Assembly (NCBI GenBank): GCA_937871285.1
Contig: CALMQS010000007.1
Coordinates: forward strand, 1 to 56,094
DNA from: an uncultured Sphingobacteriales bacterium
GTDB taxonomy: Bacteria > Bacteroidota > Bacteroidia > Chitinophagales > Chitinophagaceae
Length of the DNA: 56,094 nt
Direction: 5' to 3'
Below are positions 9,381 through 17,436 of the stretch, in pieces (within the stretch, counting starts at the first letter, position 1; each line of letters starts with the position of its first letter). The notes beneath the pieces were generated by a model, which was not told the origin of the DNA, did no database searches, and was given only the letters and a program-made list of their open reading frames with translations. Made by a program: the position numbers and the translations under genes.

Positions 9381-10238
9381 ATGAACCCTAAATCACTACT
9401 GGTACTGCTGACCGGCATCCTTTTCTTTATTTCCTGCAGCAAAGAAGCATCTTTTGAAAAAAAGAGGGCCGACACTGACAACAAAGGCCCGCTGCTGGTA
9501 AAAGTAACGATGCAGCCTGCTGATGCTATGTATACCGGTGTAATTACGCTGACGTACGACAATAATAAAAAGCTGGCCAATATAAAAAGCAAGCTCGAAG
9601 GGGAAGTGGACGAACCTTATATAGAGCAGGAAATTGTTTACTCTCGAAACAGTAAAGGCGTTATAGAACGTTTGGTTCAAATTGAGGATATTTATGATAA
9701 GGACGGCAACCTCCTGCTGAAGGAAACTGCAACGCTGAACCTGCATTTTACCGGAAGCGGACAATACACGCATGGTATCCGAACTTTTTCAAACAGTGCC
9801 GGGGTAAGAGACAGTATTATTTACACATATAACAACAAAGAACGCATAGCACAGGTTAAAGTGCTCAGGAAAGCGTCCAATAGCAATGTGTACGCCGATG
9901 AGCAGGTTACCGGCTACACCTATGATGCAAAGGAAAATATTTCGCTGATGACGATCCAGTTTGCCGATTATGGTGTGCTGAACCCGCCTCAGGCTATCAG
10001 TTTTCAATACAATGATAAACTTTCACCTATGAACTTTGGTGATGAATCACTTTTAAACGGATTTATCATGGATGGATTTAACTCGCCCCATTGCCTCACG
10101 GGTATCAGCGATGTTACGGAGCCGGATAATTCCTGGAATATGAGCTACGAATACAATGATCTGAATAAGCCTGTAAAGGGTGTGTACCATAATCCCGTAA
10201 CGCAGGAAAAGATGAATTACGCCTATTTTTATCAATAA
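9381..10238 (+). CDS. Hypothetical lipoprotein with YD-like repeats
   Basis: 285 residues. The signal peptide MNPKSLLVLLTGILFF ends in a lipobox with Cys in ISCSKEA, so this is an envelope lipoprotein. The rest is beta-rich with repeated tyrosine-containing strands (YTYNNKERIAQVKVL, YTYDAKENISLM, YEYNDLNKPVKGV), resembling the YD-type repeats of Bacteroidota DUF4595-like lipoproteins. No catalytic motif is seen. It follows sucB by 22 nt and may be read through from that operon, although the function looks unrelated. Confidence 0.7.
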   Translation: MNPKSLLVLLTGILFFISCSKEASFEKKRADTDNKGPLLVKVTMQPADAMYTGVITLTYDNNKKLANIKSKLEGEVDEPYIEQEIVYSRNSKGVIERLVQIEDIYDKDGNLLLKETATLNLHFTGSGQYTHGIRTFSNSAGVRDSIIYTYNNKERIAQVKVLRKASNSNVYADEQVTGYTYDAKENISLMTIQFADYGVLNPPQAISFQYNDKLSPMNFGDESLLNGFIMDGFNSPHCLTGISDVTEPDNSWNMSYEYNDLNKPVKGVYHNPVTQEKMNYAYFYQ

Positions 10239-10274
10239 CCTTCTCTTTCGCATTTAATTATTCATTTTTGCAGG

Positions 10275-11522
10275 GTGAGCAGGTATCATTCTTATGTCAA
10301 CACTTCCGTTGAAATTGTCAGGCGCTATACCGGCGGTGAGCCACTGGCCGTATTCCTGGGATCTTTTTTTGCAGCCGGTAAAAAATACGGGTCAAAAGAC
10401 AGGAAGCAGATCAGCCATCTGTGCTATTGTTATTATCGTACGGGAAAAATGTTCCCGGCCAATATTCCCGCGGGCAGCGATACTTTACAGGGGTATATAT
10501 TAGCAGGGTTATTTTTATGCAGTTCGCAGCCAAATGAAATGCTGCAGCAGTTAAGCCCGGAATGGAATGAAAAGGTGCATCTTTCTATAGAAGAGAAATA
10601 TGAGATATTACATAAAAACCTTAATGGCACCAGTAGCCCATCATTCACCATTCACCCTTCACCATTCACCCCTCATTACTCACCGCTCCCTGTTTTTCCC
10701 TGGAAAGCAGCGTTGAGTGAAGGAATAGATCATTCCCTCTTTTGCCATTCTTTTTTTATGCAACCCGATCTGTTTATCCGTATCCGTGCCGGTTATAAGA
10801 CAGCAGTACAGCAAAAATTAGATGCTGCTAATATACCGTACCGGTTCATGAATGAATATTGCATTGCGCTTCAAAACAATACCAAATTAGATGCGGTAAT
10901 TGAAACCGGTAAAGAAGCCGTGATACAGGATTACAGCTCGCAGCAGGTAGCTGAATTCCTGAAGCCGTTGCGGGGAGATAAAAGGCTGAAGGTGTGGGAC
11001 TGCTGTGCGGCCAGCGGCGGAAAATCCATACTGGCAATGGATGTACTGAAAAACATAGAGCTTACGGTATCGGATATACGAAAATCCATGCTTGTCAACC
11101 TGGAAAAGCGTTTTGCCGCTGCCGGTATAAAATCGTACACTGCCAAAGTAATTGATCTCACTATTCACCCTTTATCCTTCACCCTTCACCACTTACTTTT
11201 TGATCTTATTATTTGCGATGCCCCCTGCTCCGGCAGCGGCACCTGGGCACGAACGCCTGAGCAACTGTATTTTTGGAAGGAAGAAAATATATTGCATTAT
11301 ACCACGCTTCAAAAAAAGATCCTTACTAATATTGTTCCATTTATAAAACCCGGCGGACACCTGTTGTATATTACCTGTTCGGTTTTTAAAGAGGAAAACG
11401 AAGCAATGGTAAATGAAATAAAAGAAAAGTTTAAGCTTCAGTTATTGAAGATGGAAGTGCTGAAAGGATATGATAAAAAGGCCGATACTTTATTTGCTGC
11501 ACTGTTAACCTTGCCCAAATAA
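10275..11522 (+). CDS. RsmB/NOP-family RNA (cytosine-5) methyltransferase with repeat-derived inserts
   Basis: 415 residues, GTG start. SAM-dependent m5C methyltransferase acting on rRNA or tRNA. Motifs: SAM-binding VWDCCAASGGKSILAMD (about residue 242), motif IV CDAPCSGSGTWARTPEQLY (Cys near 318), and motif VI with the catalytic Cys in YITCSVF near 369. The N-terminal half (NTSVEIVRRYTGGEP) matches the Bacteroidota branch of the family. Two stretches look inserted: SFTIHPSPFTPHYSP near residue 125 and TIHPLSFTLHHLL near 297. Both are encoded by 7-nt tandem repeats (10643-10691 and 11159-11200) like those in nearby intergenic DNA. The second lies just before motif IV, and 42 nt equals six heptamers and 14 codons. 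The enzyme may still work, since the reading frame and motifs are intact. Confidence 0.88.
   Translation: MSRYHSYVNTSVEIVRRYTGGEPLAVFLGSFFAAGKKYGSKDRKQISHLCYCYYRTGKMFPANIPAGSDTLQGYILAGLFLCSSQPNEMLQQLSPEWNEKVHLSIEEKYEILHKNLNGTSSPSFTIHPSPFTPHYSPLPVFPWKAALSEGIDHSLFCHSFFMQPDLFIRIRAGYKTAVQQKLDAANIPYRFMNEYCIALQNNTKLDAVIETGKEAVIQDYSSQQVAEFLKPLRGDKRLKVWDCCAASGGKSILAMDVLKNIELTVSDIRKSMLVNLEKRFAAAGIKSYTAKVIDLTIHPLSFTLHHLLFDLIICDAPCSGSGTWARTPEQLYFWKEENILHYTTLQKKILTNIVPFIKPGGHLLYITCSVFKEENEAMVNEIKEKFKLQLLKMEVLKGYDKKADTLFAALLTLPK
10643..10691 (+). repeat. Heptanucleotide repeat array inside the methyltransferase gene (first)
   Basis: Seven tandem 7-mers with consensus ATTCACC: ATTCACC, ATTCACC, CTTCACC, ATTCACC, CCTCATT, ACTCACC, GCTCCCT. 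They are translated in frame as a Pro/Ser/Thr/His-rich loop between the N-terminal and catalytic parts of the protein. Confidence 0.8.
11159..11200 (+). repeat. Heptanucleotide repeat array inside the methyltransferase gene (second)
   Basis: Six 7-mers (CACTATT, CACCCTT, TATCCTT, CACCCTT, CACCACT, TACTTTT), exactly 42 nt, so it adds 14 codons without a frameshift. It sits directly before the coding of motif IV (D-A-P-C-S-G). The sequence is related to the arrays at 10643 and 14563. Confidence 0.75.
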
Positions 11523-11705
11523 ATATCAAATTCGAAGAAGAAAATCCGAAATCCGAAAAAGCGCCAAGAACCAAATCACAAAAAACAAATAAATCTCAAA
11601 GGCAAAAATCCGAAGAAGCTGTCAGATCAGCTATGAGCAAAGAAGGAGTATTCATTCTGCTGTTAGTAGGGAAATCCCCTTGCAACCTGAACCCTGTAAC
11701 CTCCG
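11523..11705. repeat. Composite period-7 intergenic repeat, copy 1
   Basis: The 183 nt between the methyltransferase and protease genes is built largely from degenerate heptamers. From 11521, 7-nt phasing gives AAATATC, AAATTCG, AAGAAGA, AAATCCG, AAATCCG and so on to about 11618; the first two bases belong to the stop codon. A non-repetitive core (CAGATCAGCTATGAGC, AAAGAAGGAGTATTCAT) follows, then RACCYTG-like heptamers (CAACCTG, AACCCTG, TAACCTC). The same order of blocks recurs at 17230-17420. Confidence 0.65.
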
Positions 11706-13391
11706 CTACTTCATCAACCGCACGATGCGCTTGTTTCCTCCATCGGAGTAGCTGAGCCAGTAAATGCCCTGCGGCAGGTGGGCCAGGTTGTTGAATGCTA
11801 TAAATTGAATCACACCGGTTTGTGTATCCGTTGTTTTTGCAAGTATTTTCTTACCGGCGGTATTGTATAAAGAAAAAGAAGCTTTGCCATTTACTTTTGG
11901 TTTAAGCAATAGGGTAAAACTGCTGGTGAAAGGAACAGGGTATGCTTTCAGCCAGTCGTTGTTCAGTATGCGTTCGGCATTTTGCAATTGCCTTTTTCTG
12001 TCTAATATTTCGTATGCGATACGCATATTGGGAATGCCATAGCCCACGCGATCGTCCGGGTTGTTGTATTGATCGGCGCTTCTTTGCACGGCATCAAAAA
12101 TGACAGCATTGGTAAATTCCGGGAATGCCTGCCACAGGCAGGTGATCAAACCTGCCAGGTTGGGATTGGCAACGGAAGTACCGCTGGCGCTTGCTGGATT
12201 ACCATCTGTGCCGGCAATTACGGTTCCCCATCCCACGGAAGCAACATTGGGCTTTATTCTTCCATCATAAGCAGGTCCGTAACTTGAAAATCCCGCTACC
12301 TGTTTGTTGGCATTTACTGCACCAATAGCCAGCACGTGCTCACCATCTGCCGGAGCTATAATATAATGCCAGCTATCGGTGCCCGAATTACCCGCGCTGT
12401 TGGTAACGAATATTCCTTTTTTTACCGCCATTTCCGCGCCTCTTGTAATAATGGTGCTGTGCCCGTTCATGTCGGCGTACGTATGGTTTAAAGCGGGGTT
12501 GGTAAACGTATTGTATCCCAGCGAAGAGGTAATCAGGTCAACCCCGAGGCTATCGGCCCTTTCCGCCGCAGCCACCCAGTTCTGTTCTTCCACCGGGTAT
12601 TCCGTAGCCACATCTTCTGTTCTGAATAAATAAAAATTTGCTTTGGGCGCCGTGCCTACCAACAACCCGGGGCGGTTGGCGGCGATGGTAGAAAAACATA
12701 CCATTCCGTGCGAATGTTCCTCTGTTACGCTGCTTTTATTGGCAACAAAATCCCAGGTGCCCAATACCTGGTTATTCAGCCGTACGCTGTCGAATGCGGG
12801 GTTGGTATCGTAATGGTAAAAGCCCGCGTCTAAAATGGCAATGGTCATGCCTTCACCCCGGAAGCCCTTATTATGTAAGAATGCTCCTTCGTGTATATTA
12901 ACCTGCGCATACATATTACCGTAACTATAGTAATCGTTGCCACCCTGTACAATATGGCTCCTTTTTACCGGAAAAATCATTTCGCTGAATTTATCTTCTT
13001 CATCCTTTTCCCTGCCCGAAACCCTTGGTGCAATACCCGAAACAGCGTGTACAAAAGAAAAGCCGTTTATATTTTGTAATGCAGCCGGATCGGTGGTTTG
13101 TATTAATACCTGGTTCAGCCATTTGGAAACATTCAGTATACTCACGGTTCCGGCATTATAAATGCTGTCGAGATAAGCCGGGTTAACCGGAAGGTCTGAA
13201 CTGTCAATGGTAATCTGCTGTCTTGTTCTTCTTTCGACAGACTTGGCCGATAAATAGCCGGCAGGGTTATGAAGTGAATAAGGATTGTTGTTCTTATCTT
13301 TTAAAACAATGATATACCTCGAAGATTGTGCAGGAGCATCCTTTAGTACAAATGCCAGGAAAAAAATCAATAAAGGTGCTATTGTTTTCAT
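11706..13391 (-). CDS. Subtilisin-family (S8) serine protease with T9SS sorting domain
   Basis: About 561 residues. The ATG at 13391 gives a signal peptide (MKTIAPLLIFFLAFVL) cut near APAQS; the 33 nt upstream in frame add nothing. Catalytic triad: Asp188 in AILDAGF, His228 in HSHGMVCFSTIAANR, Ser406 in ASGTSVANPNLAG. The last ~80 residues (LKAYPVPFTSSF, then LPQGIYWLSYSDG, ending RIVRLMK) are a type A C-terminal sorting domain of the type IX secretion system, so the enzyme is exported and probably attached to the surface or released. It is preceded by a lipoprotein gene 19 nt away on the same strand, likely one transcript. Repeat DNA borders its 3' end. Confidence 0.93.
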   Translation of the reverse strand: MKTIAPLLIFFLAFVLKDAPAQSSRYIIVLKDKNNNPYSLHNPAGYLSAKSVERRTRQQITIDSSDLPVNPAYLDSIYNAGTVSILNVSKWLNQVLIQTTDPAALQNINGFSFVHAVSGIAPRVSGREKDEEDKFSEMIFPVKRSHIVQGGNDYYSYGNMYAQVNIHEGAFLHNKGFRGEGMTIAILDAGFYHYDTNPAFDSVRLNNQVLGTWDFVANKSSVTEEHSHGMVCFSTIAANRPGLLVGTAPKANFYLFRTEDVATEYPVEEQNWVAAAERADSLGVDLITSSLGYNTFTNPALNHTYADMNGHSTIITRGAEMAVKKGIFVTNSAGNSGTDSWHYIIAPADGEHVLAIGAVNANKQVAGFSSYGPAYDGRIKPNVASVGWGTVIAGTDGNPASASGTSVANPNLAGLITCLWQAFPEFTNAVIFDAVQRSADQYNNPDDRVGYGIPNMRIAYEILDRKRQLQNAERILNNDWLKAYPVPFTSSFTLLLKPKVNGKASFSLYNTAGKKILAKTTDTQTGVIQFIAFNNLAHLPQGIYWLSYSDGGNKRIVRLMK

Positions 13392-13410
13392 AGAACAGGA
13401 TTGATAATCC

Positions 13411-14271
13411 TTAGTTGTGTTCAATCATCTTTAGTTTAATACCATAGCCATCGTAGGAATAACGGCTGGCAATAGTATCGCATTTCATATAGCCATCAAG
13501 CGTTTCGGCAAGTAAATCGCAATCTACGTCATACGGGCAGGGTGTATCTGGTTGCCCTTCAACAATTACACGGCAATTGCCGAGGGTATTGTTTTTTTGA
13601 TAGAGCCAGTAAAAAAAATCTTTATAAATGAGGCCAATGTTTTTTCCATATACTTCCACGCTGTAGTTTTTTGAAGCCACATTGTTGGGAAACAGTTCCG
13701 GGTCGCCTGTAATTTCATCCGATTGTAATACGGTTACAGTATGCTCCACAGTTTTGTTGCCAATAAGATAAGGCTGCCCTACATTAATGTAATTATATTC
13801 CCACGATTTCAGGTAATCCAGGTCGCCATCAGCATTTATATAGCTATTGCCCTGCCAGAAATAGTTCTCCCTCACGGGAGATTTTAATTTTATAAAACGA
13901 AGATTGTTCTCAACGTATTCAATAGAATTAGGTAGTGGCGTTACCATAAATGTAGCAATATCTGTCCATGGCTTTAGCCCTGCAGAATCCCTGATCATTC
14001 TGCGAATGCGAAAAGCGGGGCGTTCCAGGTTATCCGTTATTTCGGCATCCACTATATCTTTTACCTGGTAGCTATGGATTTCTTTAGTGGTTTCGAAGTT
14101 GGTAAATATGGTAGAGTCTAATTGGTATACAATATATTTTCCTACCTGGATGGGATAGTAATCTATAACGGGCACTACGGTAAAAGCATCCGTTTCCCTT
14201 TTGCAAAACTGCAGGCTTAAAAAAAGAGGTATCGCCAGAACAAGAAAAAAATATTTATGGCTTTTGTGCAT
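13411..14271 (-). CDS. Hypothetical lipoprotein upstream of the S8 protease
   Basis: 286 residues from the ATG at 14271; a TTG two codons upstream is also in frame. The N-terminus MHKSHKYFFLVLAIPLFL ends at LSLQFCKRE, an acceptable Bacteroidota lipobox. The body is beta-rich (YYPIQVGKYIVYQLDSTIFTNFE) with a C-terminal cluster of Cys residues (PCPYDVDCDLLAETLDGYMKC) that could form disulfides in the periplasm. I do not recognise a named family. Co-orientation and 19-nt spacing to the secreted protease suggest a shared transcript. Confidence 0.7.
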   Translation of the reverse strand: MHKSHKYFFLVLAIPLFLSLQFCKRETDAFTVVPVIDYYPIQVGKYIVYQLDSTIFTNFETTKEIHSYQVKDIVDAEITDNLERPAFRIRRMIRDSAGLKPWTDIATFMVTPLPNSIEYVENNLRFIKLKSPVRENYFWQGNSYINADGDLDYLKSWEYNYINVGQPYLIGNKTVEHTVTVLQSDEITGDPELFPNNVASKNYSVEVYGKNIGLIYKDFFYWLYQKNNTLGNCRVIVEGQPDTPCPYDVDCDLLAETLDGYMKCDTIASRYSYDGYGIKLKMIEHN

Positions 14272-14336
14272 ACACAAAGATTAGAAAAAAGCTTTATTAC
14301 AGGCAATCCAAACAGGCATAAGGTTGCTTATACCCG

Positions 14337-14370
14337 TTAAAATTAAAAATCGGAAAGTTTCTTTCCGATT
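14337..14370 (-). terminator. Intrinsic terminator downstream of mnmA
   Basis: A perfect 10-bp stem (AATCGGAAAG at 14348-14357 with CTTTCCGATT at 14361-14370), a 3-nt loop, and on the minus strand a T-rich tail (TTTTTAATTTT). It lies about 240 nt beyond the mnmA stop, after the repeat arrays, so the arrays at 14476-14625 should be transcribed in the mnmA 3' UTR. Confidence 0.75.
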
Positions 14371-14475
14371 GCTAACGTTTTGACTATCTTTTTATTGCAG
14401 GGTGGCTATCAGCGGCCATCAGCAAAAAGCAAGCACAGGAGCTATCAGATAGAACTACCAACGATGGGTCGGGGG

Positions 14476-14510
14476 CTTTCACTTTTCACCATTCACTTTT
14501 TACCTCTTAC
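14476..14510. repeat. Heptanucleotide array, YWTTYAC type
   Basis: Five 7-mers in phase: CTTTCAC, TTTTCAC, CATTCAC, TTTTTAC, CTCTTAC. Flanking sequence on both sides (CTATCAG, GCCATCAG, AATCAGCTATC) shows a second degenerate heptamer type. It is part of the non-coding stretch between mnmA and the lipoprotein gene. Confidence 0.7.
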
Positions 14511-14562
14511 ATGTGCAATCAGCTATCCGTGAGCCAAAAACGACTAATGATGGGCCTGGCAC

Positions 14563-14625
14563 TTCTTACCACTCACCACTTACTACTTACCACTTACTAC
14601 TTACCACTCCCTACTCACCCCTCAT
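14563..14625. repeat. Heptanucleotide array that supplies the mnmA stop codon
   Basis: Nine uninterrupted 7-mers of consensus YACTYAC: TTCTTAC, CACTCAC, CACTTAC, TACTTAC, CACTTAC, TACTTAC, CACTCCC, TACTCAC, CCCTCAT. On the minus strand the last two units and one base encode the final residues M-R-G-E and the TAG stop of mnmA, so the array has replaced or grown into the 3' end of the gene. Confidence 0.85.
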
Positions 14626-15708
14626 GATCACTCCCCCGCCAATCACATCATCGCCTTCGTAAAATACGGCGCTTTGTCCCGGGGCAATACCTTTTACATG
14701 ATCATAAAAGCTAACCTGTATACCTTTTTCATGGTTATACAGCGCAGCAAGCGCGCCCTGGTCTTTATACCGGATTTTGGTTACGGCTTCCATCCCGTCG
14801 GTTATGCCGTTGTATTTTAACCAGTTGAGCTTGCCCACCAGCATTTCCTGCCGGTTCAGGTTGTTTTCATCACCCAAAACAACGGTATTGGTTTCCGGTA
14901 TAATTTGCGTAACATAGGCGGGCCTGCCCAATGCTATATCCAGTCCTTTGCGCTGTCCAATGGTATAAAAGGGGTATCCTTTATGCTGCCCTATGATTTT
15001 CCCGGTTGCATCTACAAAGTTGCCCCCGTTTACCCTTTCCTCCAGCCCGTTTACTCTTCTTTTCAGGAAGCCGCGGTAATCGTTATCCGGCACAAAGCAA
15101 ATTTCATAGCTTTCGCTTTTTTTAGCCAGTTCGGGATAGCCGTAGTCCAGCGCCATTTGCCTGATCTCCGTTTTACGGTATTTGCCCAGCGGCAGCATGG
15201 TACGGCTCAACAGATCCTGCTGCAGGCCCCACAGCACATAGCTCTGGTCTTTGGTTTCATCTGCGCCTTTGCTGATATAGTACCGCCCGTTGGAGTGCTG
15301 ATGAATATTACCATAATGACCTGTAGCAATAAATTCACAATCCAGGGCATCGGCCCTCTTTAAAAGGGCTCTCCATTTAATATGGGTATTACACATTACG
15401 CAGGGGTTGGGCGTGCGTCCGGCAAGGTATTCTTCCACGAAGTTTTCTATTACCGCATCGCCGAATTCGCTGCGGATATCGAGTATAAAATGCGGGAATC
15501 CATGTTCCACTGCTGCCATGCGGGCATCGTTAAAGCTATCCACATTGCAGCAGCCGGTTTCTTTTTTGCTGCTGCCTGCACTGGCATAATCCCATGTTTT
15601 CATGGTAATGCCCACAACTTCGTATCCTTCGTCGTGGAGCATAAGCGCTGTAACCGTACTGTCTATACCGCCGCTCATTGCCACCAGAACTTTTCCTTTA
15701 CGGCTCAT
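14611..15708 (-). CDS. mnmA: tRNA-specific 2-thiouridylase MnmA
   Basis: 365 residues. Transfers sulfur to uridine 34 in the anticodon of Lys, Glu and Gln tRNAs using ATP. Visible: PP-loop ATP site SGGIDST at residues 12-18, the catalytic Cys103 in NPCVMCN, and the persulfide partner Cys204 in SYEICFVPD, plus GHYGNI and the SYVLWGL segment; length is normal. The -7 box TATTTTTG on the minus strand (15736-15729) lies about 20 nt before the ATG, suggesting a short leader. The last four codons and stop are made of heptamer repeat DNA. The substrate tRNA-Lys(UUU) is encoded at 30162 in this window. Confidence 0.96.
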   Translation of the reverse strand: MSRKGKVLVAMSGGIDSTVTALMLHDEGYEVVGITMKTWDYASAGSSKKETGCCNVDSFNDARMAAVEHGFPHFILDIRSEFGDAVIENFVEEYLAGRTPNPCVMCNTHIKWRALLKRADALDCEFIATGHYGNIHQHSNGRYYISKGADETKDQSYVLWGLQQDLLSRTMLPLGKYRKTEIRQMALDYGYPELAKKSESYEICFVPDNDYRGFLKRRVNGLEERVNGGNFVDATGKIIGQHKGYPFYTIGQRKGLDIALGRPAYVTQIIPETNTVVLGDENNLNRQEMLVGKLNWLKYNGITDGMEAVTKIRYKDQGALAALYNHEKGIQVSFYDHVKGIAPGQSAVFYEGDDVIGGGVIMRGE

Positions 15709-15965
15709 AATAATTATAAATTAGCCTGCAAAAATACGGAAAAAGCGGCATAGCCGCCTTCGCGGGCTTTTGTTTGCTTTTGTTCCTGATTCTAATGCGT
15801 ATATTGTATTTTCCGCTGGAAAGAGGCATGGTATAGAATGACGCAAACGATTGATATGCTTCAAGTACATGCTGATAATAAACTGGTAATGCTAAACATG
15901 TATAATTTACAGGGCCTTTTATTTACTTAGCGGAAATATTTTAAATGAACCATTAAGTTTGTTAT

Positions 15966-17198
15966 ATGAAACATTACGCGACATTTATATTATTGATGAG
16001 CCTTTGCCTGGGCAGCTTTGCCCAAAACAGCAAAAAAGCCATTTTCGTTATCGTTGACGGCATATCCGCCGATGTAATTGAAAAATTGAACACACCCGCT
16101 TTGGATGCCATTGCCAAAGAAGGCGGTTATACGAGGGCGCATGTGGGCGGTGAAAAGGGCGGTTATTCGGAAACCCCTACCATTTCGGCAGTTGGTTATA
16201 ATAGTTTGCTCACCAGCACCTGGGTAAACAAGCACAATGTGTGGGATAACGATATTGCCGCTCCTAATTATAATTACTGGACCATCTTCCGTTTTTTTGA
16301 AACACAATATCCCCAAAAGAAAACAGCTATATTTTCCAGTTGGGAAGATAACCGTACCAAATTGGTGGGAGAAGGGCTGCCTGCTACCGGGAATATAAAA
16401 CTAGATTATCATTTCGACGGGCTGGAACTGGATACCGTAAATTATCCTCACGATAAGGGCAGGGATTTTATGCATCGTATAGACGAATCCGTTGTGAATA
16501 ACGCAGTGGAGCATATTAAAAAAGAAGCGCCTGATCTTTCCTGGGTATACTTGGAGTATACAGATGATATGGGACATATGTATGGTGACAGTGAACAGTT
16601 TTATAAAGCGGTGGCAATGATGGATGACCAGATAGGAAGACTGTGGCAGGCTATCCAATACCGCAAACAAAATTTTAAAGAAGACTGGGTGATCTACATT
16701 ACAACAGATCATGGGCGCGATGCACAGTCCGGGAAAAATCATGGGGGTCAGTCGGACAGGGAAAGAAGCACCTGGATTGTAACGAATGCCAAAGGATTGA
16801 ATCATTATTTTAAAACGGGCAACCCGGGTGTGGTAGATATCATGCCTTCCATTGCTGCATTTTTAAACATCTCCATACCCCGCGAACAGTTAATGGAAAT
16901 TGACGGCGTGGCTTTAACCGGAAAATTGTATGCCACCACCGCTGATATGTCGCTGCTGAACAATAAGCTGCGCATTACATGGAAGGCGCTTGAAAAGAAA
17001 GGAAACGCGAAGATCTGGCTGAGCACAACCAATCATTTTAAGGAAGGAGGAAAAGATGAATATACCTTACAGGCTACGGTGCCTTTGGCAAAGCAGGAAG
17101 CGGTAATAGATGTAAGCAAACTGCCTTCCTCTTTTTACAAAGTAGTGATTGAAACACCGGGTAATATGCTGAACAGGTGGGTAGCAGAGCGGAAGTGA
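15966..17198 (+). CDS. Alkaline phosphatase / type I phosphodiesterase superfamily enzyme
   Basis: 410 residues with a signal peptide (MKHYATFILLMSLCLGSFAQ), so periplasmic. AP-superfamily metal-site features: FVIVDGISADVIEKL near residue 30 (first Asp), the nucleophile region ETPTISAVGYNSLLTS near 75, DDMGHMYGD and YITTDHGRD further on, with the final metal-binding residues in KNHGGQSDRER. The family hydrolyses phosphomono- or diesters such as nucleotides; the exact substrate is not evident. It is the first of four phosphoester hydrolases between 16 and 28 kb. Confidence 0.88.
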   Translation: MKHYATFILLMSLCLGSFAQNSKKAIFVIVDGISADVIEKLNTPALDAIAKEGGYTRAHVGGEKGGYSETPTISAVGYNSLLTSTWVNKHNVWDNDIAAPNYNYWTIFRFFETQYPQKKTAIFSSWEDNRTKLVGEGLPATGNIKLDYHFDGLELDTVNYPHDKGRDFMHRIDESVVNNAVEHIKKEAPDLSWVYLEYTDDMGHMYGDSEQFYKAVAMMDDQIGRLWQAIQYRKQNFKEDWVIYITTDHGRDAQSGKNHGGQSDRERSTWIVTNAKGLNHYFKTGNPGVVDIMPSIAAFLNISIPREQLMEIDGVALTGKLYATTADMSLLNNKLRITWKALEKKGNAKIWLSTTNHFKEGGKDEYTLQATVPLAKQEAVIDVSKLPSSFYKVVIETPGNMLNRWVAERK

Positions 17199-17229
17199 GC
17201 GGTCGGTACGCGACGTAAAGAGCGTCAGA

Positions 17230-17420
17230 CCGCATCTGAAAAAGCACCAAAAGACAAATCACAAGAACCAAACAAAATCCAAATTTTAAATCCGAAGGTT
17301 CAAATCCGAAACTCGAAGGAGCAATCAGATTTGAGCTATGGGTAGTACAAAAGAAGGGGTATGCATACTATCATTAGTGATAAACTCACCTGATACCTGA
17401 CTGCTGATAGCCCAATTAAC
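17230..17420. repeat. Composite period-7 intergenic repeat, copy 2
   Basis: The 238-nt gap between the two phosphatase genes contains 7-nt phased units from 17256 (AAATCAC, AAGAACC, AAACAAA, then from 17275 AAATCCA, AATTTTA, AATCCGA, AGGTTCA, AATCCGA, AACTCGA). A core (CAATCAGATTTGAGCTATG, then AAAAGAAGGGGTATGCAT) and the heptamers CACCTGA, TACCTGA, CTGCTGA follow. The block order matches 11523-11705. Confidence 0.65.
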
Positions 17421-17436
17421 ACTTCAAATTTTTACC

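Noticed and set aside
14391..14625. CRISPR array between mnmA and the lipoprotein gene
   Set aside because: Repeats are 7-nt tandem units with no spacers of 25-45 nt and no cas genes are near.
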